DNA of 64,000 nt from Anodontia alba (Eukaryota > Mollusca > Bivalvia > Lucinida > Lucinidae), in the NCBI GenBank assembly GCA_964016985.1, contig OZ024821.1, positions 12,822,620 through 12,886,619 on the forward strand. Reading direction: 5' to 3'. The notes beneath the pieces are model-generated. The model made no database searches. It worked only from the letters and a program-made list of their open reading frames with translations, and was not told the DNA's origin. How positions within the stretch are numbered: the first letter of the stretch is position 1; every line of letters starts with the position of its first letter. Positions 63,893-64,000 of the stretch are shown here, piece after piece. Both the position numbers and the translations under genes were made by a program.

Positions 63893-64000
63893 CAGTAGAA
63901 CCTATATTAAGCAGCCACACAGGGGAATGGCCCTTTTTGGCTGCTTAAGTGAGGTGGCTGCTCAGCGGAGGTACACACTCACAGTAATTTTAAGACAGCT
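63893..64000. mobile_element. Partial foldback with AAGCAGCCACACAGGG / GGCTGCTTAAGTGAGGTGGC
   Basis: AGTAGAACCTATATTAAGCA and the inner inverted GGCCCTTTTTGGCTGCTTAA suggest the left part of a MITE cut by the window end. Confidence 0.45.

Overview
The window is eukaryotic nuclear DNA, most likely from a marine bivalve or a close mollusc. It is AT-rich, has split genes with canonical GT-AG introns, and is dominated by interspersed repeats. The types seen are tRNA-derived SINEs, foldback MITEs, pearl-like (Helentron-type) elements with tandem-repeat cores, a decayed non-LTR retrotransposon and satellites. The organism assignment rests on repeat style and is inference.

Only one host gene is securely visible: the 5' half of a DHX9 (RNA helicase A / MLE) orthologue on the + strand. 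Eleven coding exons join in frame from the ATG at 19492 to 63687, giving 421 codons: dsRBD1 (exons 1-2), a linker (exons 3-4), dsRBD2 (exons 5-7), a tryptophan motif (exon 9) and helicase motif I/Walker A GETGCGKT (exon 11). The rest of the helicase core lies beyond the window. A 5' untranslated exon must lie upstream of the acceptor at 19488-19489 but was not located with certainty.

Region by region: 1-5150 holds low-complexity DNA, a 195-bp tandem duplication and a 3.33-kb unit bounded by inverted repeats (1805-5137) with GATATC-palindrome arrays near both ends. 5255-10110 is satellite: TTACG/TTATG pentamers, a ~77-bp satellite and a ~160-bp satellite. 11430-14250 is a broken LINE with reverse transcriptase, RNase H and Cys/His remnants. 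15830-19405, just upstream of coding exon 1, is a segment with a diverged second copy in DHX9 intron 3 (24480-28455). 19490-64000 is DHX9, with introns packed with at least ten foldback families, five copies of one SINE family, two large pearl-like elements (51509-53117, 59224-61930) and a third (40610-41863).

Main points for a second look: (1) a SINE inserted exactly at the 3' splice site of DHX9 exon 7, so that its target-site duplication copied the acceptor; (2) a diverged copy of the gene's upstream region inside intron 3; (3) pearl-like elements carrying 17 perfect AGGTCAnnnTGACCT palindromes (oestrogen-response-element consensus); (4) a 3' tail shared by the LINE and the SINEs; (5) several foldback families that share one internal hairpin core but have different ends; (6) a heavy load of RNA-hairpin-forming repeats in the pre-mRNA of a helicase that in mammals resolves such structures.

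All boundaries were read by eye. Repeat copy edges are approximate unless a target-site duplication is quoted.
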